From NCBI RefSeq assembly GCF_001429505.1, contig NZ_LMJW01000020.1, positions 346,296 to 410,295 on the forward strand: a DNA stretch of 64,000 nt, given 5' to 3'. The position numbers and the translations under genes were made by a program. Positions 1 to 7,945 of the stretch are shown here, one piece after another. The notes under the pieces were generated by a model that made no database searches, was not told the origin of the DNA, and saw only the letters and a list, made by a program, of their open reading frames with translations. This stretch comes from Allobosea sp. Root483D1 (GTDB lineage: Bacteria > Pseudomonadota > Alphaproteobacteria > Rhizobiales > Beijerinckiaceae). Every line of letters begins with the position of its first letter. Position 1 is the first letter of the stretch.

Positions 1-259
1 CCTTGCCGCCGTCGACGGCGGCGATGACGAAGCCGCTGCCGGTTGCCGGGGCGATGTCGATGTCGAAGCCGGCTTCCTTGTAGAAGCCCTTGTCGCGGCC
101 GACGAAGAACGGCGCATGACGGCCGTTGTAGACATAGTTGGTGAGGAAGGTGATCTTCTTCATCGTCGGCGCCGGTGTCTGCGCCTGTCCCTCGGTGGTC
201 AGGCCACCGAGACCGAGCATGGCAGCAAGGGATGCTGTCAGAATTCCGAGCTTGTGCAT
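1..259 (-). CDS. NMT1/THI5-like ABC transporter substrate-binding protein (5' part only)
   Basis: About 86 N-terminal residues are visible; the gene runs off the left edge. It starts with MHKLGILTASLAAML, a Sec-type signal peptide, followed by an AQTPAPT linker. The mature start contains NYVYNGRHAPFFVGRDKGFY and then EAGFDIDI, the typical first strand and helix of NMT1/THI5-like periplasmic binding proteins (the family of pyrimidine-precursor, nitrate/taurine-like binders). It probably delivers a small organic ligand to an ABC importer outside the window. It is divergent from the IclR regulator, with 250 bp between the starts, so control by that regulator is a reasonable inference. The ligand cannot be told from this fragment. 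Confidence 0.75.
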   Translation of the reverse strand, partial: MHKLGILTASLAAMLGLGGLTTEGQAQTPAPTMKKITFLTNYVYNGRHAPFFVGRDKGFYKEAGFDIDIAPATGSGFVIAAVDGGK

Positions 260-433
260 CAAAACCTCCCCGTTTTCCCCGAAACGTTGCCGGGCCTCGC
301 CCGTTCACCGCCCGGATTCGCGTTGCCGCGATCTCCCCTAGCCGGCGTGCCCACCAGCTCGTCCCAGAACTGCCCGGCCCGGCTCGAACTATCCGGGGCG
401 CCGCGCTTCTCTTGGGAAAATCATGTTGCGCTA

Positions 434-453
434 TGCACAACAGTGTTGCACAA
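434..453. promoter_or_regulatory. candidate IclR-type operator between divergent genes
   Basis: The heptamer TGCACAA occurs twice, at 434-440 and 447-453, and CAACA-G-TGTTG (438-448) forms an odd-centred palindrome across the two copies. The site lies between the divergent binding-protein gene and the IclR gene, about 57 bp before the likely GTG start. IclR proteins bind short palindromic or repeated sites of this size. Binding is inferred. Confidence 0.35.
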
Positions 454-509
454 TACGAGCTTGTCAGCCTTTGCCGGCCTCGTCAAGCGAGATGCAGGAG
501 TGTGCCCTG

Positions 510-1292
510 GTGAAAAAACCCGATGTGCAGCCGGTCGAGGGGAGGGGCGGCACGGTCGGTGCCGTCGAGCACGCGATTGCAATCCTGCACTGCCTGTCGG
601 GATCGCCGGAGCCGCTGGGGATCAACGAGATTGCGCGGCGAATCGGGCTGCACAAGAGCTCGATCTCGCGACTTGTCGCGACCTTGGTGGTGGCGCGGCT
701 GGTCGAGCGCGATGCAGCCTCGGCACGGATCAAGCTCGGGCCGGGCCTGGTCCTGCTCGCTGCGCCCGTGCTGGCCGAGCTGCACATCAAGGATCTGGTC
801 CGCCCGGCGCTCGAGGAACTGGCGGCGAGATCGGGTGAAACCGCGAGCTACAACATGTGGGACGGCAGCGATGCCGTGACGATCGAACAGGTCCCCGGTC
901 CAGGCGCGGTCCGGATCTTCTCCGAGCCGGGCCGCCGCGATCCCGGGCATTGCACGGCCTGCGGCAAGATCCTGCTGGCCCATGAGTCGGCCGAGGCGAT
1001 CGATGCCTATTGCGGGGCAGCGCTGGAGCGCTTCAACGAGCGGACGATCGTCGATCCCGCGGCGCTGCGGCAGGAGCTGACGACCTCCCACCAGCGCGGC
1101 TATGCACTCAATTTCGGCGAACTCGACAGCGAGATCAGCGCGATTTCCGCCGTCACTCACGATGCGCGTGGCAAGGTCGTCGGCAGCATCACGGTGACCG
1201 TGCCGAGCTACCGGTTCACGCCGGAGCGGCAGGAGGAGCTGATCGCCATGGTCGTCGATACCGCGCGCCGGGTTTCGCGGAGCCGGGACTAG
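510..1292 (+). CDS. IclR family transcriptional regulator
   Basis: A 260-residue IclR-type repressor/activator. The N-terminal winged helix-turn-helix covers roughly residues 15-75 (AVEHAIAILHCL, LGINEIARRIGLHKSSISR), and the C-terminal effector-binding domain contains GRRDPGHCTACGKILLA. I chose GTG at 510 because a perfect AGGAG lies nine bases upstream (496-500). ATG at 492 would also work but has no comparable site, and an upstream ATG at 423 would overlap the candidate operator. It probably controls the divergent NMT1-like transporter gene and itself. The effector is unknown. Confidence 0.88.
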   Translation: MKKPDVQPVEGRGGTVGAVEHAIAILHCLSGSPEPLGINEIARRIGLHKSSISRLVATLVVARLVERDAASARIKLGPGLVLLAAPVLAELHIKDLVRPALEELAARSGETASYNMWDGSDAVTIEQVPGPGAVRIFSEPGRRDPGHCTACGKILLAHESAEAIDAYCGAALERFNERTIVDPAALRQELTTSHQRGYALNFGELDSEISAISAVTHDARGKVVGSITVTVPSYRFTPERQEELIAMVVDTARRVSRSRD

Positions 1293-1319
1293 GTCGCCGC
1301 CGTTCGGGATGACCTGACG

Positions 1320-2102
1320 CTAGCGAATCCGCCTCGGAAATTGCCCGGTGCCGCCCGGCGCCGAGAGTACCGGCTGGGCCGATGTCGCTTCATGCGCGCT
1401 GCGCAGGCGGTAGCGGTCCCCCGGATAGAGGAAGCGGCTGCGCGTCACCGGCACGTCACCGCGCCATGTCCGGCGGTCGAGCAGCAGGCAGGGCTGGTTG
1501 GCGTCGACCTGCAGCGCCTCGCGGCTTTCGTCATCGGGCCGGATGGCGCGGATCGTGTTGTCGACGAAGGTGACCTCGGTCATCCGCAGCAGATAGGCGT
1601 GGGGCGTGATCCGCGTGAAGTCCTGCTCGAGATAGGCGGGGGCCTCGGCCGCGTTGACGAAGCGGTCCTCGATCTGGACCGGCGTGCCGTCCTCCTTGTG
1701 GAGCAGGCGCGAATGAAAGACGGTGCTGCCCGCCGGGACCGGCAGCAGGCCGATGAAGGGGCTGTCCGGCGCAAGCGCGCAGAGCGACATCACCTCGCTG
1801 GTGTGGACGCCGCCGCTCGCCGAGATCTCTTCCGAGACGTCAGAGAGCTCGAAGATCGCACATTGCATCCGCGGGCCGACGACGAAGGTCCCGCGGCCCT
1901 GGACGCGTACCAGCATGCCCTCGGTCTGCAGTTCGCGAAGGGCGCGACGCACGGTCAGTGCCGAGGCGCCGAACTCGGCCGCCAGATCCTCCTCGCGCGG
2001 GACCTGGAAGTCCGCCGGCCATTCCGCGGCGCGAATCCGCCTTTCGATCGCGGTCTTGATCTGCCCGTAGAGCGGCTGGGTGACCTGGGTCAGTTCGGTC
2101 AT
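1320..2102 (-). CDS. GntR family regulator, HutC/UTRA subfamily
   Basis: 260 residues. The N-terminal GntR winged helix (about residues 10-75) includes LAAEFGASALTVRRALREL, followed by VQGRGTFV, the wing typical of this family. Residues from about 90 form a UTRA ligand-binding domain, as in HutC/FarR. It is transcribed away from the aldehyde dehydrogenase/TPP-enzyme/ABC-importer genes, with two matching operator-like sites in the 235-bp gap. It is therefore the likely local repressor, released by a substrate or intermediate of that pathway. The inducer cannot be deduced from sequence. Confidence 0.9.
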   Translation of the reverse strand: MTELTQVTQPLYGQIKTAIERRIRAAEWPADFQVPREEDLAAEFGASALTVRRALRELQTEGMLVRVQGRGTFVVGPRMQCAIFELSDVSEEISASGGVHTSEVMSLCALAPDSPFIGLLPVPAGSTVFHSRLLHKEDGTPVQIEDRFVNAAEAPAYLEQDFTRITPHAYLLRMTEVTFVDNTIRAIRPDDESREALQVDANQPCLLLDRRTWRGDVPVTRSRFLYPGDRYRLRSAHEATSAQPVLSAPGGTGQFPRRIR

Positions 2103-2129
2103 GCATGGGTCCTCGGCGTGCGTCGATCT

Positions 2130-2157
2130 GATATCACAACGCGTTTCAAATGGTATC
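2130..2157. promoter_or_regulatory. candidate GntR operator O1 (gntR-proximal)
   Basis: GATATCA (2130-2136), eight bases, then TTCAAATGGTATC (2145-2157). The outer arms GATATCA and TGGTATC are inverted repeats matching at 6 of 7 positions. The same layout recurs at 2248-2275. It sits 28 bp upstream of the gntR start, a position suited to autoregulation. Confidence 0.5.
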
Positions 2158-2247
2158 GGCCTCTGCCGCCTTTAAGAGCACATGGCGCGCATTTTCAACA
2201 GATAGGTGCTTGACACCGAAAGATCGATTGGATCAGTATCGCATATT

Positions 2248-2277
2248 GATATCATATCGACTTTGAAATGATATGAT
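2248..2277. promoter_or_regulatory. candidate GntR operator O2 (aldehyde dehydrogenase-proximal)
   Basis: GATATCA (2248-2254), eight bases, then TTGAAATGATATG (2263-2275), the same spacing as O1. It also contains a perfect 8-bp inverted repeat, ATCATATC (2251-2258) and GATATGAT (2270-2277), with an 11-bp spacer. It lies about 60 bp before the aldehyde dehydrogenase start, where a bound repressor would block the promoter. Confidence 0.55.
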
Positions 2278-2337
2278 AAAAACAGCCTGGAAGCGCCTCG
2301 ACCATGATGGCGTCCGGCTGTGACGGGAGAGATTCTG

Positions 2338-3834
2338 ATGACGTCGCATTCACCCGCGCTGCGCACGCTGGACATGTACATCGATGGCCAATGGGTGAAG
2401 CCGGCGTCCGGGCAGTATTTCGAGACGGTCGACCCCTTCACCGCGCAGCCTTGGGCGATGGTGGCGCGCGGCGGCGCCCCGGATGCGGATCGCGCCGTGC
2501 GCGCGGCCCATCGCGCCTTCAAGGAGGGGCCGTGGGGCAAGATGCACCCCTCCGAGCGTGCCAAGCTCATCCATCGCCTGGGTACGCTGATCGAGGAGAA
2601 TGCCGACGCGCTCGCCGAGATCGAGGTGCGCGACAACGGCCGGCTCCTGGCCGAGATGCAGCACCAGATCCGCTACATCCCGAAGTGGTATTACTACTAT
2701 GCCGGCCTGGCCGATAAGATCGAAGGGGTCGTGCACCCCTGCGACAAGCCGGCGCTCAGCTATTCACGTCCCGAGCCGCTCGGCGTCTGCGTCGCGATCG
2801 TTCCCTGGAATGCGCCGCTCCTGCTGCTCTCGCTCAAGGCGGCCCCGGCGCTCGCCGCCGGCAACACGCTGGTGCTCAAGCCGGCCGAGCACACCTCGGC
2901 AACCGCGCTGAAGCTGATGGAGCTGGTCGAGGCTGCCGGCTTCCCACCCGGCGTCATCAATGTCGTCACCGGCTTCGGCAAGGAGGTCGGCGAGCCGCTC
3001 GTCACCCACCCCCTGACCCGTCATGTCGGCTTCACCGGCTCGACCGCGACCGGTGCGCATCTCTATTCGCTGGCGGCCAAGGACGTGAAGCGGGTCAGCC
3101 TCGAGCTGGGCGGGAAGTCGCCGAACATCGTCTTCGACGATGCCGATCTGGACAATGCCGTGCGCGGCGTTGTTGGCGGCATCTTCGGCGCGACGGGCCA
3201 GACCTGCATTGCCGGCTCGCGCCTGCTGGTCCAGCGCCGTGTCCACGATCAGTTCGTCGAGAAGCTCGCCGCCTTCACCAGGAAGGCCCGCGTCGGCGAC
3301 CCGCGCGATATCCGCACCCAGGTCGGCCCGATCGCCAACAAGATGCAGTTCGAGAAGGTGCTGGGCTATGTCGACATCGCCCGCCAGGAGGGCGCCGAGC
3401 TGCTGATCGGCGGCAAGCGTCCGGACGGCGCCGAATGCGCGCAGGGCTTCTTCGTCGAGCCGACGATCTTCACCGGCGTCAACAACAAGATGCGGATCGC
3501 GCGCGAGGAGGTCTTCGGGCCGGTGCTCTCGACCCTGGTCTTCGACGATGCCGACGAAGCCGTCGCGATCGCCAACGACAGCGAGTTCGGCCTCGCGGCC
3601 GGCGTCTGGACCCGTGACATGAAGCTTGCGCTGCGCATGTCGGACCGGCTCGAGGCGGGAAGCGTCTGGATCAACACCTATCGCGACATTTCCTACACGA
3701 CCCCCTTCGGCGGCTACAAGAAGAGCGGCATCGGCCGCGAGAACGGCGTCGAGGGTATCCGCGAATACCTGCAGACCAAGGCGGTCTGGCTGTCGACCGC
3801 GGACGAGATCGCCAATCCTTTCGTCATCGGCTGA
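2338..3834 (+). CDS. aldehyde dehydrogenase family protein
   Basis: 498 residues, normal for NAD(P)-dependent ALDH-superfamily enzymes that oxidise aldehydes to carboxylates. The signature LELGGKSPN places the general base at Glu256, and GQTCIAG places the catalytic nucleophile at Cys290; the 34-residue spacing is canonical. VPWNAPLL and GFTGSTATG belong to the cofactor-binding domain. I chose ATG 2338, which follows GGGAGA at seven bases; a GTG at 2320 is possible but less well placed. It is the first gene of a run with a TPP-dependent enzyme and an ABC importer, behind the divergent GntR gene. Its substrate is probably an aldehyde made from the imported compound, which remains unidentified. 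Confidence 0.93.
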   Translation: MTSHSPALRTLDMYIDGQWVKPASGQYFETVDPFTAQPWAMVARGGAPDADRAVRAAHRAFKEGPWGKMHPSERAKLIHRLGTLIEENADALAEIEVRDNGRLLAEMQHQIRYIPKWYYYYAGLADKIEGVVHPCDKPALSYSRPEPLGVCVAIVPWNAPLLLLSLKAAPALAAGNTLVLKPAEHTSATALKLMELVEAAGFPPGVINVVTGFGKEVGEPLVTHPLTRHVGFTGSTATGAHLYSLAAKDVKRVSLELGGKSPNIVFDDADLDNAVRGVVGGIFGATGQTCIAGSRLLVQRRVHDQFVEKLAAFTRKARVGDPRDIRTQVGPIANKMQFEKVLGYVDIARQEGAELLIGGKRPDGAECAQGFFVEPTIFTGVNNKMRIAREEVFGPVLSTLVFDDADEAVAIANDSEFGLAAGVWTRDMKLALRMSDRLEAGSVWINTYRDISYTTPFGGYKKSGIGRENGVEGIREYLQTKAVWLSTADEIANPFVIG

Positions 3835-3885
3835 GGGCGGCGCACAGCATGCCCCTTCGACAATGCCTCAAGTGGAACTGACGTC

Positions 3886-5577
3886 ATGGTGATGAGAAAA
3901 GGCAGCGAGATTCTGGCCGACGAGCTCAAGCTCAACGGCGCCGAGATCATCTACCACGTTCCCGGCGAGAGCTTTCTCTGCGCGCTCGATGCGCTCGGCG
4001 TCCGCTATCCCGAGATCCGCGCGATCAGCTGCCGGCACGAGAACGGCGCGGCGCAGATGGCCGAGGCCTATGGCAAGCTGACCGGCCGTCCCGGCATCGC
4101 CTTCGTCACCCGCAGTCCGGGTGCGACGAATGCCGTCAATGCCGTCCATACCGCCTTCCAGGATTCATCGCCGATGATCCTGATCGTCGGCCAGGTGAAG
4201 CGCGCCTTGATGGAGCGCGAAGCCTTCATGGCCTATGACTTCCGCACCATGTTCGCGCCGATGACGAAATGGGTCGCCCAGATCGACGATCCCAGGCGCA
4301 TCCCCGAATTCGTGCAGCGCGCCTACCACACCGCGATGACCGGCCGGATGGGGCCGGTCGTGCTGGTGGTGCCGGAAGACGTCTTCGAGGAGGAGTGCGA
4401 GGTCGCGCCGGGCAAGCCGAGCGTGCCGGCCTCGGCCGGCGAGCCTTCGCGCGAGGCGGTCGAGCAGATCTTCGCCATGCTGTCGGCCTCGGAGCGCCCG
4501 CTGCTGATCGTCGGTGGCTCCGGCTGGACGGAAAGTGCGCGCGACGACATCCAGGCCTTCGCGAGCGCCAACAACGTTCCGGTCGTCACCACCTTCCGGC
4601 GGCGCGACATCATCGACCATCGGCTGCCCTGCTATGTCGGCGAGATCGGCATCGGCTCGAACCCGGCCCTGCTGGCGCATGTCAAGGACACCGACTTCGT
4701 CATCATGTGCAACGACGCACTCAGCGACGTGAACACGATCGGTGCCGGCTACATGGAAGGGTTCACGCTCTTCGACATCCCGGTTCCCAAGCAGAAATTC
4801 GTCCACGTCACCCGCAGTTTCGACGAGCTCAACAGGGTGTTCCAGGTCGACCTCGCCCTGCTCGCGGACAACGACGCCTTCGCCCGCCAGCTCGCCGGGC
4901 ATGCGCCGGTGGAGCATGCGGCGCGCGGCGACTGGACGGCGGCCCTGCGTGAGACCTTCGAGATCGAGACCACGCCCAGGCCCTGCCCGGGAGAGATCGA
5001 CCTGCCGCAGCTGATGAAATGGCTGCGCCAGCGCCTGCCCGAGGATGCCATCGTCACCAACGGCGTCGGCGCCTACGCGACCTGGAGCCAGCGCTATTTC
5101 GCGCATTACCGGCTGCACACGCAGCTCGGGCCGATCAGCGGCTCGATGGGCTACAGCCTGCCGGCGGCGATCTCGGCCAAGCTGCTCCATCCCGACCGGG
5201 TGGTCGTCGATTTCGTCGGCGACGGTTGCTACCAGATGAGCTCGGAGGAACTGGCGACCGCCGTGCAATACGGGGCGGCGGTGATCGTCGTGCTGTTCAA
5301 CAACAACATGTACGGCACCATCCGCATCCACGAGGAAAATCGCCTCGAGGGGCGCGTCAACGGCACCCAGCTCGTCAATCCCGACTTCCACGCGCTGGCG
5401 CTGGCCTATGGCGCCCATGCCGAGCGCGTCACCCGGACCGAGGAGTTCGCGCCGGCCTTCGAGCGCTGCCTGGCGGCCGGCAAGCCGGCGGTGATCGAGA
5501 TGTGCGTCGACCAGGAAGCGATCCACTCGCGCTATTCGCTGACCGATCTCAGGAACCGTCGCAAGGCGAAGCGCTGA
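3886..5577 (+). CDS. thiamine-pyrophosphate-dependent enzyme, acetolactate synthase/decarboxylase-like
   Basis: 563 residues with the three-domain fold of the acetolactate synthase/benzoylformate decarboxylase superfamily. The N-terminal PYR domain has YHVPGESF and the catalytic Glu52 in RHENGAAQ. The C-terminal domain has the Mg-TPP motif GDGCYQMSSEEL (Gly445-Asp446-Gly447) ending in LFNNNMYG. It would decarboxylate or condense a 2-oxoacid. The 51-bp gap from the aldehyde dehydrogenase suggests co-transcription: a 2-oxoacid decarboxylated to an aldehyde that ALDH then oxidises. A housekeeping acetolactate synthase is unlikely, because no small subunit (ilvH) follows. ATG 3892 is an alternative start two codons downstream. 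Confidence 0.88.
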   Translation: MVMRKGSEILADELKLNGAEIIYHVPGESFLCALDALGVRYPEIRAISCRHENGAAQMAEAYGKLTGRPGIAFVTRSPGATNAVNAVHTAFQDSSPMILIVGQVKRALMEREAFMAYDFRTMFAPMTKWVAQIDDPRRIPEFVQRAYHTAMTGRMGPVVLVVPEDVFEEECEVAPGKPSVPASAGEPSREAVEQIFAMLSASERPLLIVGGSGWTESARDDIQAFASANNVPVVTTFRRRDIIDHRLPCYVGEIGIGSNPALLAHVKDTDFVIMCNDALSDVNTIGAGYMEGFTLFDIPVPKQKFVHVTRSFDELNRVFQVDLALLADNDAFARQLAGHAPVEHAARGDWTAALRETFEIETTPRPCPGEIDLPQLMKWLRQRLPEDAIVTNGVGAYATWSQRYFAHYRLHTQLGPISGSMGYSLPAAISAKLLHPDRVVVDFVGDGCYQMSSEELATAVQYGAAVIVVLFNNNMYGTIRIHEENRLEGRVNGTQLVNPDFHALALAYGAHAERVTRTEEFAPAFERCLAAGKPAVIEMCVDQEAIHSRYSLTDLRNRRKAKR

Positions 5578-5583
5578 CTGCCC

Positions 5584-5626
5584 CTGCCGCCTCGGGCGGC
5601 AGCTCTTCCGGTGCCGCCAGGCGGCA
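5584..5626. promoter_or_regulatory. two tandem stem-loops upstream of the binding-protein gene
   Basis: CTGCCGCC-TCG-GGCGGCAG (5584-5602) and TGCCGCC-A-GGCGGCA (5612-5626) form two adjacent hairpins just after the TPP-enzyme stop. Neither is followed by a T-run. They could be a leaky terminator or an RNA stabiliser that separates expression of the binding protein from the enzymes upstream. Confidence 0.4.
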
Positions 5627-5699
5627 TCGGCCATTCGAGCCCTCCGACAGAAGAGGGGCGCTGCGGATCTGACTGCAACCAACAATCGGGGATTCCAAG

Positions 5700-6725
5700 A
5701 TGAACAGGACAATTTCAGCTTTGCTGCTCGCCGGGACGCTCGGTGCGTTGGCCTCTCCCGCGCTGGCCCAGGAGTGCAAGCTCAGGGTCACCACCTGGGG
5801 CGGCAGCTATCAGAAGACTTATGAATCGGTCGCTGCGGGGTTCGAGAAGGCCCACAACTGCAAGATCGAGTGGGTCGTCGGCGCGAGCCCCGACCATCTC
5901 GTCAAGGCACGGCTGGGCCAGGTCGACGTCGCCACCAACACGCTGCTGAACTCGATCGCGGGCGAGAAGGAAGGCCTGTGGATGGCCCTGGACAAGGCCA
6001 AGATCCCGAACATGGCTAACCTGTACCCGAACGCGGTCCACTCGCCCTACACGGTCTTCGTCAATGTCGGCGACTACGTGCTCGCCTACAACTCGGACAA
6101 GGTGAAGGCGGCGCCGACGAGCTGGGACGAGCTCTGGAAGCCGGACTACAAGAACCATGTGGTCATCTACGGCTTCGAGCATATCCCGACGCTCAGCCTG
6201 ACCGTGCTGCAGGCGGAGCGGAACGGCGGTGGCATCGACAACATCCAGCCGGGCCTCGACAAGATGGCGGCGCTGATCAAGAGCGGCAACCTGATCGGCT
6301 CGCTCGACGTCGAAAGCCAGATGGTCTCGCTGTTCCAGACGCAGGATGCCTGGCTCGGCATGCTGGCGACCGGGCGGATGAAGGAGCTGCTCGAGAAGGG
6401 GGCGAAGAACGTCAAGTTCGCCCGCCCGGCCGAGGGCACCTTCCCGCTGATCAGCACGATCAACATCACCAAGGCGGCCAAGGATCCGGCCAAGGCGCAG
6501 GCCTTCGTCGATTATGTGCTGAGCCCCGAGGTCCAGATCGCCTTCGCGACGCGCAATCTCTACGCCCCGACCGTGCAGAACGCGCCGATCCCCGCCGACT
6601 TCCAGTTCCGCGATCTTTTGGTCCAGAACGAGCAGTTCAAGCGGCTGTTCCTGCCCGATCAGGAGAAGATCACGGCCAACAAGGCCAAGTGGCAGAACCA
6701 GCTCAACCAGATGACGAGCAAGTGA
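5700..6725 (+). CDS. ABC transporter substrate-binding protein, spermidine/putrescine (PotD) type
   Basis: 341 residues. A clear signal peptide, MNRTISALLLAGTLGALAS, ends near ALAQ, and the mature N-terminus LRVTTWGGSYQKTYES is typical of the extracellular binding-protein family 1/PotD-like group. It should bind an organic amine, amino-acid-like or other small cationic ligand in the periplasm. The ATPase and two permeases of the same importer class follow directly (6848-9596). The upstream enzymes suggest the ligand is a carbon/nitrogen source degraded through a 2-oxoacid and an aldehyde. Confidence 0.9.
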   Translation: MNRTISALLLAGTLGALASPALAQECKLRVTTWGGSYQKTYESVAAGFEKAHNCKIEWVVGASPDHLVKARLGQVDVATNTLLNSIAGEKEGLWMALDKAKIPNMANLYPNAVHSPYTVFVNVGDYVLAYNSDKVKAAPTSWDELWKPDYKNHVVIYGFEHIPTLSLTVLQAERNGGGIDNIQPGLDKMAALIKSGNLIGSLDVESQMVSLFQTQDAWLGMLATGRMKELLEKGAKNVKFARPAEGTFPLISTINITKAAKDPAKAQAFVDYVLSPEVQIAFATRNLYAPTVQNAPIPADFQFRDLLVQNEQFKRLFLPDQEKITANKAKWQNQLNQMTSK

Positions 6726-6737
6726 GCGATCTCGCAA

Positions 6738-6795
6738 GCGCCTGCCGGACGAGCGGGCAGGCGCCACACTCTTCGCAAGGCGTCGCCCGCTCGTC
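6738..6795. promoter_or_regulatory. alternative, mutually exclusive stem-loops between binding protein and ATPase
   Basis: GCGCCTGCC (6738-6746) pairs with GGCAGGCGC (6756-6764). A second 11-bp arm, GACGAGCGGGC (6748-6758), pairs with GCCCGCTCGTC (6785-6795). The two stems share bases, so only one can form at a time. Such structures often let the binding protein be made in excess of the membrane subunits; true attenuation is a speculation. Confidence 0.45.
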
Positions 6796-6847
6796 GGGCG
6801 CGCCGGTCAAAGCCTCGCCTTCGCCTCGATCCTGCAAAGCACACGAT

Positions 6848-7945
6848 ATGAACGCATCACAGGACAAAGCCATCCAGGTCGCCTCCATCTGCAGGCGCTA
6901 TGGCGACGTCATGGCGGTCGACGACGTCTCCTTCGACGTCGGCCATGGCGAGTTCGTGTCCCTGCTCGGCCCCAGCGGCTGCGGCAAGACCACGACCCTG
7001 CGGATGATCGCCGGCTTCATCATGGCGAGCGACGGCACGATCCGGGTCAACGGCCGGGACGTCACCCATCTTCCGCCGGAGAAACGCGAGGTCGGCTTCG
7101 TCTTCCAGAACTATGCGCTCTGGCCGCATATGACGGTGGCGGAGAACGTCGCCTTCGGCCTGAAGCTGCGCAAGCGCGACAAGGCCTTCATCAGCCGCAA
7201 GATCGAGGAATCGCTCGGGGTTACCGGCCTGTCCGGCTATGAGGACCGGCTGCCGCGCCAATTGTCCGGCGGCCAGCAACAGCGCGTCGCCCTGGCCCGC
7301 GCGCTCGCGCTCGAGCCGCAGCTCCTCTTGATGGACGAGCCCCTCAGCAATCTCGACCGCGCTTTGCGGGTCGCGATGCGGCGCGAGCTGAAGCAGCTGC
7401 AATCGCGCCTGAAGATGACGACGCTCTACGTCACGCATGATCAGGAAGAGGCGCTGTCGATGTCCGACAGGGTGGTGATCATGAACCGCGGCAAGATCGC
7501 GCGCGTCGCCCGCCCGTCGGAGGTCTATGACGATCCGCAGTCGGAGTTCGTCGCCGATTTCGTCGGCACCACGAACTTCTTCGACGGGACCGTCACCGCG
7601 GCGTCCGGTGGGGTCCTGACCGTGCGTACCCGCGGGAACCTCGACCTGCAATTGACGGTGCCGACTTCCGCCGATGTCGGCGAGCCGGTGCGCGTGCTCC
7701 TGCGCCCGGAGCGCATCCGCATCTACCCGCCCGGCCAGGACGGGCCCAACGTCTTTCCCGGCAGGATCAGCTTCGTCGAATATTACGGCCCGACGATCCG
7801 CTACACCGTCCAGCTCGACGGCGGCGAGAGCGTCTATGTCGAGACGCATAATGCGAGCGGCGCCGCCACGATTGGAGACGCGGTCCGCATCGGCATCGAG
7901 CCCGGCGATTTCAGGCTGATCCGCAGCGAGGGAGGCAGGCCGTGA
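6848..7945 (+). CDS. ABC transporter ATP-binding protein, PotA-like
   Basis: 365 residues. Walker A GPSGCGKTT (residues 41-49), the signature LSGGQQQRVALARAL, Walker B LLLMDEPLSNLD and the switch histidine in VTHDQEEAL are all present. A C-terminal TOBE-like regulatory region follows (LLRPERIRIYPPG), which fits the CUT1/PotA/FbpC subfamily length. I chose ATG 6848; the open frame extends upstream, but that part is the hairpin region and not protein-like. It energises the import of the ligand of the upstream binding protein. Its stop overlaps the next start (GTGA). Confidence 0.93.
   Translation: MNASQDKAIQVASICRRYGDVMAVDDVSFDVGHGEFVSLLGPSGCGKTTTLRMIAGFIMASDGTIRVNGRDVTHLPPEKREVGFVFQNYALWPHMTVAENVAFGLKLRKRDKAFISRKIEESLGVTGLSGYEDRLPRQLSGGQQQRVALARALALEPQLLLMDEPLSNLDRALRVAMRRELKQLQSRLKMTTLYVTHDQEEALSMSDRVVIMNRGKIARVARPSEVYDDPQSEFVADFVGTTNFFDGTVTAASGGVLTVRTRGNLDLQLTVPTSADVGEPVRVLLRPERIRIYPPGQDGPNVFPGRISFVEYYGPTIRYTVQLDGGESVYVETHNASGAATIGDAVRIGIEPGDFRLIRSEGGRP

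Noticed and set aside
3886..5577. Annotating the TPP enzyme as acetolactate synthase IlvB
   Set aside because: No regulatory subunit gene follows and it sits in an inducible-looking catabolic cluster, so a specific biosynthetic name is unsupported.
5584..5626. A riboswitch upstream of the binding-protein gene
   Set aside because: Only two simple hairpins are visible; no conserved aptamer core can be recognised.
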